Of a stretch of 5,576 nucleotides of DNA, positions 5,080 to 5,576 are shown piece after piece. The stretch's first letter is position 1, and each line of letters begins with the position of its first letter. A model generated the notes under the pieces. That model was not told where the DNA came from. It did no database searches and saw only the letters and a list, made by a program, of their open reading frames with translations. The DNA lies in contig CANMWW010000179.1 of NCBI GenBank assembly GCA_947500965.1, positions 1-5,576 on the forward strand, read 5' to 3'. The position numbers were made by a program, and so were the translations under genes. The stretch is from Alphaproteobacteria bacterium. GTDB taxonomy: Bacteria > Pseudomonadota > Alphaproteobacteria > CACIAM-22H2.

Positions 5080-5576
5080 TCAGAAGTCCATCGGCTTGCG
5101 CGCGAGGTTGTGCGTCGCCTCGATCTTGCGCACCGTGCCGGTCTTCGAGCGCATGATGATCGAGTGCGTCGACGCGCCTCCCGCGAAGCGGCGCACGCCG
5201 CGCAGCAGCGAGCCGTCCGTCACGCCGGTCGCGGCGAACATGACGTCGCCCTTCGCCAGCTCGAGCAGGTCGTACTTGCGGTCGAGGTCGACGATGCCGA
5301 GGCGGCGCGCGCGGCCGCGCTCGTCGTCGTTGCGGAACAGCAGGCGACCCTGGAACTGCCCGCCGATGCAGCGCAGCGCCGCCGCGGCGAGCACGCCCTC
5401 GGGCGCGCCGCCGGAGCCCATGTACATGTCGACCCCCGATTCCGGCAGCGCGGTCGCGATCACCCCGGAGACGTCGCCGTCGGAGATCAGCATGATGCGC
5501 GCGCCCGCCTCGCGGACCTTGCGGACCTGCTCGACATGGCGCGGCCGGTCGAGGATGCAGACGACGAGGTCCTCGA
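5080..5576 (-). CDS. glpX: Class II fructose-1,6-bisphosphatase GlpX, C-terminal half (5' truncated by window)
   Basis: The frame is open to the right edge and ends at TGA (5082-5080), giving 164 residues of a protein usually about 320-340 long. GlpX removes the 1-phosphate from fructose 1,6-bisphosphate in gluconeogenesis. In autotrophs it may also act on sedoheptulose bisphosphate. Visible landmarks, in order, are CILDRPRH, REAGARIMLISDGDVSG, MYMGSGGAPEGVLAAAALRC, IGGQFQGRLLFRNDDERGRA, ATGVTDGSLLRGVRRF and GGASTHSIIMRSKTGTVR. PRH, DGDV and GGAPEG correspond to substrate- and metal-contact segments described for E. coli GlpX, and the glutamate of APEG is present. An ATG at 5493 is internal (preceded in frame by REAGARI), not the start. 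It lies just upstream of recJ. In many alphaproteobacteria a homoserine dehydrogenase gene (hom) precedes this pair, but that part is outside the window. Confidence 0.97.
   Translation of the reverse strand, partial: EDLVVCILDRPRHVEQVRKVREAGARIMLISDGDVSGVIATALPESGVDMYMGSGGAPEGVLAAAALRCIGGQFQGRLLFRNDDERGRARRLGIVDLDRKYDLLELAKGDVMFAATGVTDGSLLRGVRRFAGGASTHSIIMRSKTGTVRKIEATHNLARKPMDF

Noticed and set aside
3936..5156. 406-codon open frame on the + strand opposite recJ and the glpX end
   Set aside because: The minus strand carries clear RecJ motifs throughout. The + frame gives low-complexity Arg/Ala/His-rich sequence typical of antisense frames in GC-rich DNA.

Overview
The window is GC-rich, densely packed DNA, and its protein families point to an alphaproteobacterium. 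These are a DUF2336 protein, a LuxR-type regulator with the alphaproteobacterial C-terminal pattern, and a glpX-recJ gene pair. The exact genus cannot be told from the sequence alone. No mobile element, CRISPR array or sign of recent transfer was seen.

Layout, left to right. (1) The last 53 codons of what looks like a class III adenylate/guanylate cyclase run off the left edge (+ strand). (2) A gene-free stretch of about 150 bp follows, then a complete tRNA-Glu(TTC) with encoded CCA (312-387, +). (3) A Crp/Fnr-family regulator (426-1148, -) converges on the tRNA and has a well-preserved cyclic-nucleotide phosphate-binding cassette. (4) A 149-bp divergent intergenic region carries an almost perfect CRP-type operator (CGTGA-N6-TCACA, 1224-1239). 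(5) A rightward cluster follows: a PAS-like/LuxR-HTH regulator (1298-1915), a DUF2336 gene (1941-2966) interrupted by a single in-frame TAG, and a small uncharacterised protein (3000-3299). (6) recJ (3300-5078, -) meets that cluster tail to tail with no spacer. A strong imperfect inverted repeat spans the two abutting stop codons. (7) glpX (class II fructose-1,6-bisphosphatase, -) lies 1 nt upstream of recJ and runs off the right edge.

How the parts may work together (inference). The cyclase remnant, the cAMP-competent Crp-like protein and the CRP-type palindrome suggest a local cyclic-nucleotide circuit. The Crp-like protein could control its own gene and the divergent LuxR/DUF2336/small-protein cluster. 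The LuxR protein and DUF2336 partner form an uncharacterised signalling cluster. The glpX-recJ pair is ordinary housekeeping gene order for alphaproteobacteria.

The two points most worth following up are the lone amber codon inside an otherwise intact DUF2336 reading frame and the CRP-type operator between the divergent regulators. Neither proves a new system, and most of the window is conventional.
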